From: Prosthecobacter sp.
GTDB lineage: Bacteria; Verrucomicrobiota; Verrucomicrobiia; Verrucomicrobiales; Verrucomicrobiaceae
Direction of reading: 5' to 3'
Length of the DNA: 64,000 nucleotides
Assembly: GCA_021733925.1 (NCBI GenBank)
Contig: JAIPJY010000004.1
Coordinates: 62,001 to 126,000, forward strand
The notes under the pieces are model-generated. The model was not told where the DNA came from. It made no database searches and was given only the letters and a program-made list of their open reading frames with translations. This document shows positions 54,208 to 64,000 of this stretch, piece by piece. Position 1 is the first letter of the stretch. Each line of letters starts with the position of its first letter. The translations under genes were made by a program, and so were the position numbers.

Positions 54208-57200
54208 CTAGGCCTGCAATACCTGGGCCAGGGTCTTCAACAGGGTTTCGGCGGAGTATGGCTTCGAGATGAAGTGTTTCACGCCGGCTGCCATCGCCTT
54301 GGCCACCATGTCTTTGACGCCCAACCCGCTGGCCGCGATGATGCGCACCTGCGGATTCATGCGCATGAGCACCTGGATGGTTGCCAGACCATCCATGACG
54401 GGCATCATCATGTCGGTAAGCACCACGGCTATTTCTCCCTGATGGGTGGTAAACAAGGTCGAGGCCTCGACACCATCAGCCGCCTCCAGTACACGGTAGC
54501 CAAAGGTTTCCAGCGTCTGACTGATGATCTGCCGTACGGTGTCTTCATCATCGACGACGAGCACCAGTTCGCCGTTGCCACGTGGCAGCGCTGACTCAAC
54601 AGGAGTGGCGAGTTGCACGTCTGCTGAATCATTCGCTGGCAGATAAAGCTGGAATTTCGTACCTTCCCCCATCTCGCTGTGCACCCGCAGGAAGCCGTGA
54701 TGACCTTTGATGATGGCGAGCGTGGTGGACAACCCCAGGCCGGTGCCTTTGCCGAGTTCCTTCGTCGTAAAAAACGGCTCGAATATGCGCTCCAACACTT
54801 CCGGAGGCATGCCGGTGCCGCTGTCCTCCACCGCGATCAACACATGTCGTCCGGGCTTTGCCTCGGGGCTCAGCTCGCCGCAGTGTGCGTCCAGGACCAC
54901 GTTGCTGGCAGAGAGCTTCAGCATACCGCCGCCGGGCATGGCATCACGTGCATTGACGCAGAGATTGAGCAAAACCTGATGCAGTTGCGTTGGATCGCCC
55001 TGCACGCCCCACAAATCCTTCGGGATTTTGCTGCGCACCTGGATGTTTTTCAGAAAAGTCTCGTTGGCGATTTTTTCGATCTCCTTGAGCAAGCGGCCCA
55101 CATCCACCGCCAGCTGCCGCCCTTCCACACCGCGAGCAAACGAAAGCACCTGCTGCACCATGTCTGCTCCGCGTCTGGCACTGTTTTCGATCGTGGAGAA
55201 AATGTTCAGCCGTCGTTCATTGGTTTCCTGCAGTTTGAGGAGTTCAATGGACATCATGATGGGGGTGAGCACGTTGTTGAGATCGTGCGCGATGCCGCCG
55301 GCCAGCGTGCCGATGCTCTCCATGCGCTGCGAACGCAGCAACTGGGCCTCGACCTGCTTGCTCTCGGTGATGTCCTCCGCCGTGCCGACGATGCGCAGCA
55401 CGGTGCCGTGTGAATCGCGGACGGGAAAGGCGCGGTCATGGATCCACCGCAGGGTGCCGTCAGCACGCTGAATGCGGTACCGTTCGTCATACTCACCGCG
55501 TGTCCGCTTGGCGACAGTCGCCTGCTCAATGCGCTCCCGGTCATCGGGATGCACCAAGCTCAGCCAGCTGCGCGGATCGGCATACAGGCTGGCGCAGGTG
55601 CGGTGCCAGATTTTCTCATAGGCCGGACTGACGTAGATCATTTCGCTGCCGCTGGGGTCCGTCATCCAGAACACCTCCTCGATGGTTTCTGCAAACTGAC
55701 GGAACCGCTTCTCGCTCTCGCGCAGGGAGGTCTCGGCCTGCCTGCGTTCCACGCCTTCGAGCGCCAGCGAGACGAGATTGGACATTGCCAGGGCGAAGGT
55801 CTTCTCATCCGCCGTCCACTCCCGCAAGGTGCGGATGTGCTCAAGACAGAGCACCCCGGTGCGGAATCCACCCACTATGATGGGAACGTCGAGCATGGAC
55901 CGGATGCCATGAGGACGCAGATAGTCCTCCACGAATTCAAGGGTGCTGGGGTTCTGGAAGGCGTCATCTGCAATGATCATCTCCTGTTCAACGAGAGCGT
56001 TAAAATAAGCCGGATGGGTGGTGGCTGAAAGCTCCATGCCCGACGTGTGCCGCCCCTCTTCCCACTCAAACAAATCCACACATTTGATGGTAGAGCGGTC
56101 ACTGTTGTAGCGCCAGATGCTGACGCGGGAGACGTTCAGGGTCTGGGCGGCACCCTCGGCGATTTTTCGCAGCAGCAGCAGGGCATCCTCACCTTCCCCC
56201 GCCCAATGGCGCGTCAGTTCGATCAAGGTCTTGCGCTGCTTGATTAACCGTTTGTCCGCCTCGCGCAGTTCCACCTCACGCTGGCTGATGTCGAGGGCAA
56301 AACCGATGTCTATGGCGAGTTCGTCAAGCAAGGCCATCTCATCTGCATCAAAGAACTCCGCGGCATCAGCATACAGGTTGAAGACTCCGATGGTTTTGCC
56401 TCCCGATTTCAACGGCAGAGAAGCCATCGAGAGATAATTTCTGCACAAGGCCTGGGCGCGCCAGCTGACGGCTTCCGGATCACGCTCAATGTCATTGCAA
56501 ATCGAGTGTTCGCCGGACTCCAGAGCACGTGCAGTCATGGCGCAGCCAAGGCCGGGCTGTGTCCCGCTGATGATGGCCTCGATCATGCGCAAAGTTTCTT
56601 CCGTGGCACCCACATGCGCGGCGGTTTGCAGCCTGCCCGTTGCGGCGTCCAGCAGACCGATCCACGCCATTCCAAACAGTCCTTTTTCAACCGCTATCCG
56701 GCAGGCAGAGGTCAGCATGGCCTCTGCGCCCTTCTCGCGCACGATGGTCTCATTGATGCCGCTCAACATGGCATAAAGCCGGTTGAGCTGCTGGATGCGC
56801 TGATCCGCTTTTTTGCGGTCGGTGATGTCCTGCATCTGGGAGACAAAAAACGCGGGTTCCCCTTGTTTGTCATCCACCATCGAAACCGTGAGAAGCACCC
56901 ACACCACAGCGCCGGACTGATGGAGATAGCGCTTTTCCATCTGAAATGTTTTGATCTCGTGCCGGAGCATTTTCTGCACATAGGCGAGATCGAGATCGAG
57001 GTCGTCCGCGTGGGTGATGTCCTGAAAGTTGAGGGCAAGCAGTTCAGACTCGGTGTAGCCGACGATGTCACACAGCAGCCGGTTGACACGCAGGAAGCGT
57101 CCGTCAGGTGCGACGAGCGCCTTGCCGATGGGGGCATTTTCGAAGGCTGCGGCGAAGGTGGCTTCGCTTTCACGAAGCGCCTCCTCTGACCGTTTGCGTT

Positions 57201-59175
57201 CGGTGATGTCCTGCACGGTGCCAAAACAGCAGGCGGATTTACCCTGATCATCAAAGCGGATCTCCACTTTCACCAAGACGTGAGCGATCTGCCCGTCAGC
57301 ACGCTGCGCACGGTATTCAAATGGCGCAATGGTGGCACCGGCCTGCGCGTTGATCAGCTGCGCCAGATAGGCGTCATGGCGTGAACGGTCATCCGGGTGA
57401 ACCATTTCCAGCACCCGTTCGTAAGTGAGAACGACGGACTGCGGCTGGAGCCCAAAGATCCGGTAGAGTTCGTCGGACCATTTGATGCTGCCGTCCGCCA
57501 CCGTGTATTCCCAGCTGCCAATGTGGCTGATCGCTTGAGCACGCCCAAGGTCGGCACTCAACTGGGACAGGGCAGCCGCCGTCTGTTTGCGACCGGTGAT
57601 GTCGACGAGCGTGGTGACCACATGCGGTTCACCTTGGAATTCGATGGTTTCCATGCTGGCAATGACATGGAGTATTTCGCCATCACGGGCCCGCAAGGCG
57701 AGTTCCATGTCGTGGATGGAACGTTTTTCATCCAGAGTCTTGCGGAGCAACGCGGCCACGACCTCATCAACCACAGCCAGATCAATCATGGAACGATCCA
57801 CCGCTTCATCGCGCGTCCACCTCAGGAGGCTGGAGAATGCGTCATTGACCTCCACGATTTTTTGATCACGCATGCGAACAATGGTCAACGCGACAGTACT
57901 GCTGCGAAATGCCTTGATCAGACGCGTTTCCCCTTCACGAAGCAACTCCATGGCCTGCTTGCGTGCCGTGATGTCTTCGGTGAACATGATGATGCCGCCA
58001 ATCGAATCATCGGCCTGACGCCATGGCTGGATCTCCCAGCGAATCCAGTCCGTCCTGCCATCCTTCCGCAGAAATGCTTCTTCATCGCATTTTGCTACTT
58101 CGCCAGTCAGACATCGCTGATGGATTTCCAACCAGTGTGGCGGAGATTCAGGAAAGATCTCGTAGTGGCTGCGCCCGACAATGGACTGAGTGCCGAGGCG
58201 GTAATCCGTCATCCAGCGCTGACTGACCACGAGATACTTCATGTCACGATCCAGCATGGCGATGGCCGCCGGACTGTGCTGAGTGTACAGCCGCAACTGC
58301 TCCTCACGTTCCCGTAAAGTCCGGGTGCGCTTTCTCATCTGTCCGGCTAAAACCCAATTCCAGCCGACGAGCAGCGCCAGCAGTGCCGCCCCCCCAAGGG
58401 CGCCGTAGCCGAGATAACGCAGATATCGGGTGCTGCCCACTTTCTGCCCAAACCATTTCTTTTCGATCCGGGCAAACTCCGCTTTTCCCACATCGGCGAA
58501 CCCCTTCTCAATCAGCTGCAACAGGCTGGCATTCCCTTTGCGAACTGCACGATGAAACTCCCCGATGCTGATCGGCTCCGTCATTCTGAACTCTGTCTCC
58601 AAGCCCTGCTTGTGAAGGAAGTAAAGAGCCGGGGGCTTGTCCACGACAAAGACATTCACCTTACGCTCATTGGCGGCGGTGATGATGGCCTCATAGTTTT
58701 TGAACAACAGCAACGGCCCAATACGACTGGCCTGAAGATGCTGCACAATGGCATCTCCCGCTTTGACCGCTACAGGGAACCCCTTCAGCGAAGCCACGTC
58801 GGTGATGCCTGAAATCGTCGTGCGAAAAAAGATGGGGACTTGGAGAGTGGCGTAAGGCCGCGAAAAATCCAGATATGCAGCGCGTTCTGCGGTGTCAAAA
58901 AGCGTGTCAATGACATCAAATTCACCAGCTTTCATCCGCTCCACGGCCTCACCCCAGTCCATGCCGTGAACCTCGGCGGTGACCCCCGTTTGTTTTTCCC
59001 AGGCTTGCCATTGATCGATGATGATGCCCTGCAAGATCCCGTCACTGTCTCTGAAAACATAGGGTGGATAGTTGTCATCCATCACCACGCTGATCTTGCG
59101 CGGTGGCGCAGGCTGCTGCCCTGAGGCGGCCGAACCAATGCAGGCGAGCAAAAAGCAGGTGATGAGTCCGCGCAT
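54208..59175 (-). CDS. Hybrid histidine kinase with periplasmic solute-binding, PAS and GAF sensors, and receiver
   Basis: Two-component hybrid kinase, about 1,655 residues from ATG 59175. Order: signal peptide (MRGLITCFLLACIGSAASG); SBP_bac_3 domain (KISVVMDDNYPPYVFRDSDG); a transmembrane helix (YGALGGAALLALLVGWNWVL); four PAS modules (e.g. SPAAIAMLDRDMKYLVVSQR); a GAF (FGMAWIGLLDAATGRLQTAA); a second GAF (LNVSRVSIWRYNSD); a PAS (VFWMTDPSGSEMIYVSPAYE); HisKA with the phosphorylated His in GTLAGGIAHDLNNVLTPIMM; HATPase ([30 protein letters not shown]); receiver with Asp in VVLTDMMMPVMDG. The frame is open 55 codons upstream to 59340. It is the most complete of three paralogues; the ligand is unknown. 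Confidence 0.94.
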   Translation of the reverse strand: MRGLITCFLLACIGSAASGQQPAPPRKISVVMDDNYPPYVFRDSDGILQGIIIDQWQAWEKQTGVTAEVHGMDWGEAVERMKAGEFDVIDTLFDTAERAAYLDFSRPYATLQVPIFFRTTISGITDVASLKGFPVAVKAGDAIVQHLQASRIGPLLLFKNYEAIITAANERKVNVFVVDKPPALYFLHKQGLETEFRMTEPISIGEFHRAVRKGNASLLQLIEKGFADVGKAEFARIEKKWFGQKVGSTRYLRYLGYGALGGAALLALLVGWNWVLAGQMRKRTRTLREREEQLRLYTQHSPAAIAMLDRDMKYLVVSQRWMTDYRLGTQSIVGRSHYEIFPESPPHWLEIHQRCLTGEVAKCDEEAFLRKDGRTDWIRWEIQPWRQADDSIGGIIMFTEDITARKQAMELLREGETRLIKAFRSSTVALTIVRMRDQKIVEVNDAFSSLLRWTRDEAVDRSMIDLAVVDEVVAALLRKTLDEKRSIHDMELALRARDGEILHVIASMETIEFQGEPHVVTTLVDITGRKQTAAALSQLSADLGRAQAISHIGSWEYTVADGSIKWSDELYRIFGLQPQSVVLTYERVLEMVHPDDRSRHDAYLAQLINAQAGATIAPFEYRAQRADGQIAHVLVKVEIRFDDQGKSACCFGTVQDITERKRSEEALRESEATFAAAFENAPIGKALVAPDGRFLRVNRLLCDIVGYTESELLALNFQDITHADDLDLDLAYVQKMLRHEIKTFQMEKRYLHQSGAVVWVLLTVSMVDDKQGEPAFFVSQMQDITDRKKADQRIQQLNRLYAMLSGINETIVREKGAEAMLTSACRIAVEKGLFGMAWIGLLDAATGRLQTAAHVGATEETLRMIEAIISGTQPGLGCAMTARALESGEHSICNDIERDPEAVSWRAQALCRNYLSMASLPLKSGGKTIGVFNLYADAAEFFDADEMALLDELAIDIGFALDISQREVELREADKRLIKQRKTLIELTRHWAGEGEDALLLLRKIAEGAAQTLNVSRVSIWRYNSDRSTIKCVDLFEWEEGRHTSGMELSATTHPAYFNALVEQEMIIADDAFQNPSTLEFVEDYLRPHGIRSMLDVPIIVGGFRTGVLCLEHIRTLREWTADEKTFALAMSNLVSLALEGVERRQAETSLRESEKRFRQFAETIEEVFWMTDPSGSEMIYVSPAYEKIWHRTCASLYADPRSWLSLVHPDDRERIEQATVAKRTRGEYDERYRIQRADGTLRWIHDRAFPVRDSHGTVLRIVGTAEDITESKQVEAQLLRSQRMESIGTLAGGIAHDLNNVLTPIMMSIELLKLQETNERRLNIFSTIENSARRGADMVQQVLSFARGVEGRQLAVDVGRLLKEIEKIANETFLKNIQVRSKIPKDLWGVQGDPTQLHQVLLNLCVNARDAMPGGGMLKLSASNVVLDAHCGELSPEAKPGRHVLIAVEDSGTGMPPEVLERIFEPFFTTKELGKGTGLGLSTTLAIIKGHHGFLRVHSEMGEGTKFQLYLPANDSADVQLATPVESALPRGNGELVLVVDDEDTVRQIISQTLETFGYRVLEAADGVEASTLFTTHQGEIAVVLTDMMMPVMDGLATIQVLMRMNPQVRIIAASGLGVKDMVAKAMAAGVKHFISKPYSAETLLKTLAQVLQA

Positions 59176-59475
59176 ACGGAACAAAGCGTCTTTGGCAGAG
59201 AGGATTCTCTTGATACCAAAACAGCTCCACCGCCAGCCACTCGATGTCTCAGAGAAATTGCGTCCAGAGGTCAGGCTCTTCGCTTGTTCTATCGCACAAG
59301 CCTCATCTGGAATGGCTGCAGTTAAGGACGGTTCCAACATGCTGCACCTATGTCAGGACGTGTAAGAGTTCATGATGTACAAATTACCTCATCAAATCCA
59401 TAGAGTCTAACGCTTTGAGCATCAAAGCGATGGAGATATCAGGCATTCTTTTACTGAAATGAACGAAAGGTTCCT

Positions 59476-62400
59476 TCATGCGGTGAGTTGAACACGCAGC
59501 ACCGCATCCAGCGTCTTGAGCAGGGTTTCGGCCGTGTAGGGCTTGGGGATGAAAATTTTAACGCCTGCATGGGCGGCTTTTTCCTCCATGCCAGCAGCAT
59601 TCATTCCACTGGCAGCAACGATGCAGATTTCTGGATTCATCCGCATCAGCACCTGAATCGTCGCCGGCCCGTCCATGACCGGCATCATCATGTCGGTGAG
59701 AACTAATGAGACTTCAGAGCGATGTTTGGAATAAAGGGAGACTGCCTCGGCACCATCCGCAGCCAGCAAAACACGGTATCCGAATGTTTCCAGGGTCTGC
59801 TTGGTGATCTGCTGTACGGCGGCTTCATCATCGACCACCAGAACCAGTTCACCGCTGCCACGTGGCAGTTCTCCTGGCACAGGCGCTTCAATTTCTGCGT
59901 GTTCGGACTTATGCGCCGGTAAGTAGACGTGGAACGTGGTGCCTTTGCCCACTTCACTCTCCACGCGCAGGAAGCCATGATGGCTTGTGACGATGGCCAG
60001 GACCGAGGACAGGCCAAGACCGGTGCCTTTCCCCAGTTCTTTCGTGGTGAAAAAAGGTTCGAAAATGCGGTCAATCACCTCTGGCGGCATGCCAGTGCCA
60101 TTGTCTTCCACTTGAATGTGGAGGTACTGCCCGGGTTTCGCACCGGCAATCATTGACGCGCATTGTCCATCCATGACGAGGTTCACGGCGGACAGATTCA
60201 ACCGACCGCCGTTGGGCATGGCATCGCGTGCATTCACACACAGGTTGAGCAGCACCTGGTGGATCTGGGTGGGATCCCCCTGCACGACCCACAAGGGGGC
60301 GGGAATTCGACAGCGAACCTGGATGCTTTTCAAAAAGGTCTCGTTGGTGATCTTTTCGACTTCTTTGAGCAGGTGCCCGACCTGCACCGCCAGCTGCCGC
60401 CCTTCCACGCCTCTGGCAAACGAGAGGACTTGCTTCACCAGATCCGCCCCACGTTTGGCACTGCATTCGATGGTGGTGAGAATGTCGTGCTTTTGCGCGC
60501 TCCGCTCCTGCAGCTTTAAGAGCTCAATGGACATCATGATGGGGGCCAGCACGTTGTTGAGATCGTGCGCGATCCCGCCCGCCAATGTGCCGATGCTTTC
60601 CATGCGCTGCGAACGTAAAAACTGCTGCTCCAGTTTTTTGCGCTCGGTGATGTCGGTGTTGATGGAGAGGATGGACTGGGGGCGGCCCTGGGCATCTTTG
60701 ATCAGGGTCCATCGCGATTCTACAATCACCAACCGCCCTGCATTGTCATACTGCTGCATTTCTCCAGCCCACTCTCCCTGCGTCATGACGGCTTTCATCA
60801 CGGCAAGAAACTGCACCGGATCACGGTTGAGCAGATCCTTCAGGGAATGATCGAGCACTTCGCCGGCCTGCCAGCCATAAAGACGCTCTGCGCTGCGGTT
60901 CCAATAAAGGATGCTGTGGTCTTCCGGCCCACACACGATGATGGCGTCGCGAGCCTTGTCCAAAAGGGAGGCCTGCTCGCGAATTTTATCTTCGGCCATC
61001 TTGCGCCGGGTGATGTCACGCATGATGCACTGCAGACGGCCATCGGGAAGAATGGTTGAGCCCGCTTCAGCGGGAAACTGGGATCCGTCTTTCCGGCGGC
61101 ACAACCATTCACTCCGCGCCACTTCGCCTTCACTCAACTGTGCCATTTCAGGCAAAATTCGCACCATTTCACCGGATGCAACGATATCGACAAAACCCAT
61201 CTGTCTCAGGTCCTCACGAGTATAGCCCAGCATCTGGCAGACTGCGGCGTTGGCTTCGAGCAGACGCCCAGCCGTGTTCGAAACCAGGATGCCATCAGAG
61301 GCTGATTCAATGAGAGTGCGGAATTCGGCCTCACTCGCCCGCAGGGCCAGTTCGGCCTGCTTCCGAGTGGTGATGTCTTCGGAGAAGATGATGATGCCGC
61401 CGATCGTGCCGTCAGCCTGGTGCCATGGCCGGATTTCCCAGCGGATCCAGTCGATGGAATGATCCGCACGAACGAATTTTTCATCCTCATTTTTTTCGAC
61501 GGCACCTGCCATGCAACGCCGGTGGATATCAATCCAATGAGACGGCACTTCGGGAAAGATGTCATAATGGCTGCGCCCGATGAGTGACTGTTCACCCAAG
61601 CGGTAGTCATTCATCCAGCGCAGACTGACCACGAGGTATTTCATGTCACGATCCAGCATGGCGATAGCCGCCGGACTGTGTTTAACGCAGAGGCGCAGCT
61701 GCTCCTCCCTCTCCTGCAGTGCGCGCGTGCGTATCCTGACCTGGCCTGCCAGCATCCAATTCAATCCAAGAAGCAGCGTCACCAATGAGACAGCGGCCAA
61801 GGCGGCGTATCCCAGGCTGCGCAAATAGGGGTGTCCGTCAAGAGTCTGGCCGAACCATTTTTTCTCGATCCAGGAAAGCTCCTTCACGCCCACATCTTCA
61901 AAGCCTTTTTCAACCAGTTGGAGGAGCTTCGTGCTGCCTTTGCGAACCGCACGGTGGAACTCCCCGATGCTGACGGGTTCGGACATTCTGAACTCAGACT
62001 CCATGCCGAGTTTCTGCAGGAAGTATTGAGCCGGCGGCTTGTCCATGACGAAGACATTCACCTTGCGCTCATTGGCCGCGGTGATGATGGCCTCGTAGTT
62101 GTTGTACAACAACATGGGGGTGATTTCATTTTCCTGCAGCAGCTTGACCACTGTGTCTCCCAGCTTGGCCGCGACTGGAAATCCCCGCAGAGAAGCCAGG
62201 TTGTTAATGCCAGAGATGGAGGAACGGAAAAAGATGGAGACTTCGATGGTGGTGTACTGCTTCCCAAAATCCAGTTAAGCAGTGCGCTCCGGTGTTTTAA
62301 ACATCGCGTCGATGACATCAAACTCACCTTCTTTCATCCGGCGCACGGCATCGTTCCAGTCCATGCCATGGATTTCGGCGGTGACTCCCGTTCGTTTTTC

Positions 62401-62700
62401 CCAAACACGCCATTGATCGATGATGATCCCCTGAAGCCTGCCCTCATTGTCCCTGAAAACATAAGGAGGAAAATTGTCATCCGTCACCACGGTGATGGTA
62501 TGGGGAGGGGCGGTTTCCTGCCCCGAAACATCCAGGGAGACGAGAAGGAAAGACAAAAGCAGGAGAATGAAACTTCTGCGGCGGCTTCCAGCCTCAGCCG
62601 GCCCTGATGCACGGGGAAAAATAAATCGTCGAAGCAGTGAAGCCAGCCCCGTGCCCGGAGTCATAGTGCAAGCGGGAATGTTGACAGAATATTCAGTCAT
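59476..62700 (-). pseudogene. Hybrid histidine kinase, paralogue 2, interrupted by an in-frame TAA in the solute-binding domain
   Basis: Same architecture as the kinase at 54208: secretion signal region (SFILLLLSFLLVSLDVSGQE), SBP_bac_3 domain, transmembrane helix, PAS modules, HisKA (GTLAGGIAHDLNNVLAPIMM), HATPase and a receiver (DMMMPVMDG). One frame runs from about 62700 to 59476, broken by TAA at 62275-62277. In the neighbour the sequence at that point is ERAAYLDFS; here it is ERTA(stop)LDFG, so a Tyr codon TAC has become TAA. Residues on both sides stay aligned. A later ATG (62151) would give a protein without signal or complete sensor domain. It is a decaying gene or carries a base error. 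Confidence 0.85.
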
Positions 62701-62768
62701 GCTTCAAGCCGTGTTCGAACGTGGAGGCACCGCCATGCTGGGCATGCATTGAATTTCGATTCATCTGC

Positions 62769-64000
62769 TTAATGGGAGGGGGCGTGCTGCATGTTCAGCA
62801 CTGTGTGAAGCATTCTCAGCAAAGTTTCCACCGTGTAAGGCTTGGGGATGAAGTCTGTGACGCCCGCGCTCGTGGCCTTGGCCACCATGTCTTTTACGCT
62901 CAGGCCGCTGGCGGCGATGATGCGCACCTTTGGATTTATGCGCATGAGCACCTGGATGGTCGCCGGGCCGTCCATCACCGGCATCATCATGTCAGTAAGC
63001 ACCACCGCGATTTTCTCTTTGTGGGTGGCATACAAGGTGGAGGCCTCGACACCGTCAGCTGCCGGCAGCACACGATAGCCAAACGATTCCAGGGTCTGAC
63101 CAGTGATGTGCCGGACGGGTTCCTCGTCATCAATGAGGAGCACGAGTTCGCCATTGCCACGTGGCATCTCGGTTTGCACTGGGGCCGGCATACCCACGCT
63201 TTCCAATATCTGCGCAGGCAGATACATCTGAAACTTGGAACCCTTGCCGATTTCACTGGAAGCACGAATAAAACCTTGATGACTTTTAATGATGGCAAGT
63301 GCGGAAGACAATCCCAGCCCGGTACCTTTGCCCAGCTCCTTGGTGGTGAAAAACGGTTCGAAAATGCGGTCCATCACCTCCGGCGGCATGCCTGTGCCGG
63401 TGTCTTCCAGCTCGATGAGGAGATACGGTCCGGGCTTTGACCCGGGAATCATCGTCGCACATTGCTCATCAAGGAGATGATTGCTGGCGCTGAGGTTTAA
63501 AGTGCCGCCGTTGGGCATGGCATCACGTGCGTTGACACACAAATTGAGCAGCATCTGGTGAATCTGCGTGGGATCTCCTTGAACGATCCACAGATTTGTC
63601 GGGATGTCACTGCTGACGCGGATGTTCTTGGGGAAGGTTTCAAAGGCAATCTTTTCAATGCCATTGAGAAGATGACCAGCCTGCACCTCTACGCGCTGCC
63701 CCTCGACACCCCGCGAAAAGGAGAGCACCTGACGGACCATGTCCGCCCCGCGCCTTGCGCTGTTTTCGATGGTGGCCAGCACGCCCATCCGCATTGCATC
63801 CTGCTCGTGGAGTTTCAGCAGTTCGATGGACATCATGATGGGGGTCAGCGCATTGTTGAGATCATGAGCGATGCCGCCTGCGAGTGTGCCGAGGCTCTCC
63901 ATGCGCTGGGCGCGCAGCAGCTGTTCTTCGACCTTCTTGCGCTCGGTGATGTCAGTGTTGATCACCAGAATGCTGCGCGGCTGGCCTGCGGCATCACGCA
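62769..64000 (-). CDS. Hybrid histidine kinase, paralogue 3, 5' part beyond window
   Basis: C-terminal 410 or so residues of a third hybrid kinase. Visible are the end of a PAS module (RSILVINTDITERKKVEEQL), HisKA with GTLAGGIAHDLNNALTPIMM, the HATPase motifs [27 protein letters not shown] and [13 protein letters not shown], and a receiver with Asp in VVLTDMMMPVMDGPATIQVL. The frame is open to base 64000, so the gene starts outside. It is close to the two kinases downstream in sequence and order and was probably produced by tandem duplication. Confidence 0.93.
   Translation of the reverse strand, partial: RDAAGQPRSILVINTDITERKKVEEQLLRAQRMESLGTLAGGIAHDLNNALTPIMMSIELLKLHEQDAMRMGVLATIENSARRGADMVRQVLSFSRGVEGQRVEVQAGHLLNGIEKIAFETFPKNIRVSSDIPTNLWIVQGDPTQIHQMLLNLCVNARDAMPNGGTLNLSASNHLLDEQCATMIPGSKPGPYLLIELEDTGTGMPPEVMDRIFEPFFTTKELGKGTGLGLSSALAIIKSHQGFIRASSEIGKGSKFQMYLPAQILESVGMPAPVQTEMPRGNGELVLLIDDEEPVRHITGQTLESFGYRVLPAADGVEASTLYATHKEKIAVVLTDMMMPVMDGPATIQVLMRINPKVRIIAASGLSVKDMVAKATSAGVTDFIPKPYTVETLLRMLHTVLNMQHAPSH

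Overview
The window reads as a chromosomal segment of a GC-rich bacterium of the PVC group, most likely a Verrucomicrobiaceae member (Prosthecobacter-like). This is inferred from the gene mix: two Tat-targeted Gfo/Idh/MocA oxidoreductases, a ThuA-domain protein, a LacI-type regulator, a secreted giant TPR protein, a MoxR/DUF58/VWA cluster, few Shine-Dalgarno-like sites, and many small intergenic repeats. No rRNA, tRNA, CRISPR array, phage or complete IS transposase was seen.

Layout. 1-5351 (minus): tripartite RND efflux operon (adaptor, HAE1-type pump, outer-membrane factor cut by the window edge), with a LacI-type regulator upstream. 7037-8517 (plus): a cupin of the manganese hydroxynitrile-lyase type followed by a YahK-type zinc alcohol dehydrogenase. 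8518-9420: repeat-rich spacer. 9421-10794: PBP4-type carboxypeptidase. 10924-13292 (plus): DUF3592, VOC protein, then thiH-thiS. 13740-16152 (minus): alkaline-phosphatase-superfamily phosphodiesterase, DUF3307 membrane protein, cNMP-binding protein. 16432-19199 (plus): DoxX, Tat Gfo/Idh oxidoreductase and discoidin-type lipoprotein, closed by a strong terminator. 19831-22875 (plus): a tightly overlapped methionine-salvage operon mtnB-mtnD-mtnC-mtnA. 23097-25499: a secreted VWA protein with six repeats, interrupted by an in-frame TGA. 26244-30081: a second Tat oxidoreductase, a VapBC-like pair, a TM2 protein and small hypotheticals. 30193-32777 (minus): rpsO-pnp. 33027-34133 (plus): leuB. 34513-35680 (minus): D-2-hydroxyacid dehydrogenase and an orphan antitoxin-like gene.

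35721-53269 (minus) is the most distinctive block. A 2,939-residue secreted TPR protein is followed by a Gln- and Cys-rich coiled-coil membrane protein, a four-helix-bundle (S23-type) gene, a MoxR ATPase, a DUF58 protein, a BatA-like protein, a small protein and a double-VWA membrane protein. The S23 gene is bracketed by inverted copies of a GACGAAT repeat and looks like a small cassette inserted into this operon. 53402-54202 (plus) is a ThuA protein. 54208-64000 (minus) holds three tandem paralogous hybrid histidine kinases. The first has a periplasmic solute-binding sensor domain; the second has the same domain broken by an in-frame TAA; the third is cut by the window edge.

Three families of intergenic repeat recur: GACGAAT 7-mer arrays, a GC-rich element of about 60-240 bp present four times, and seven hairpins each followed by CTAC (GTAG on the other strand, as in REP elements). 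The two in-frame stops, at 23352 and 62275, are each explained by one C-to-A change in the coding strand relative to the expected codon.
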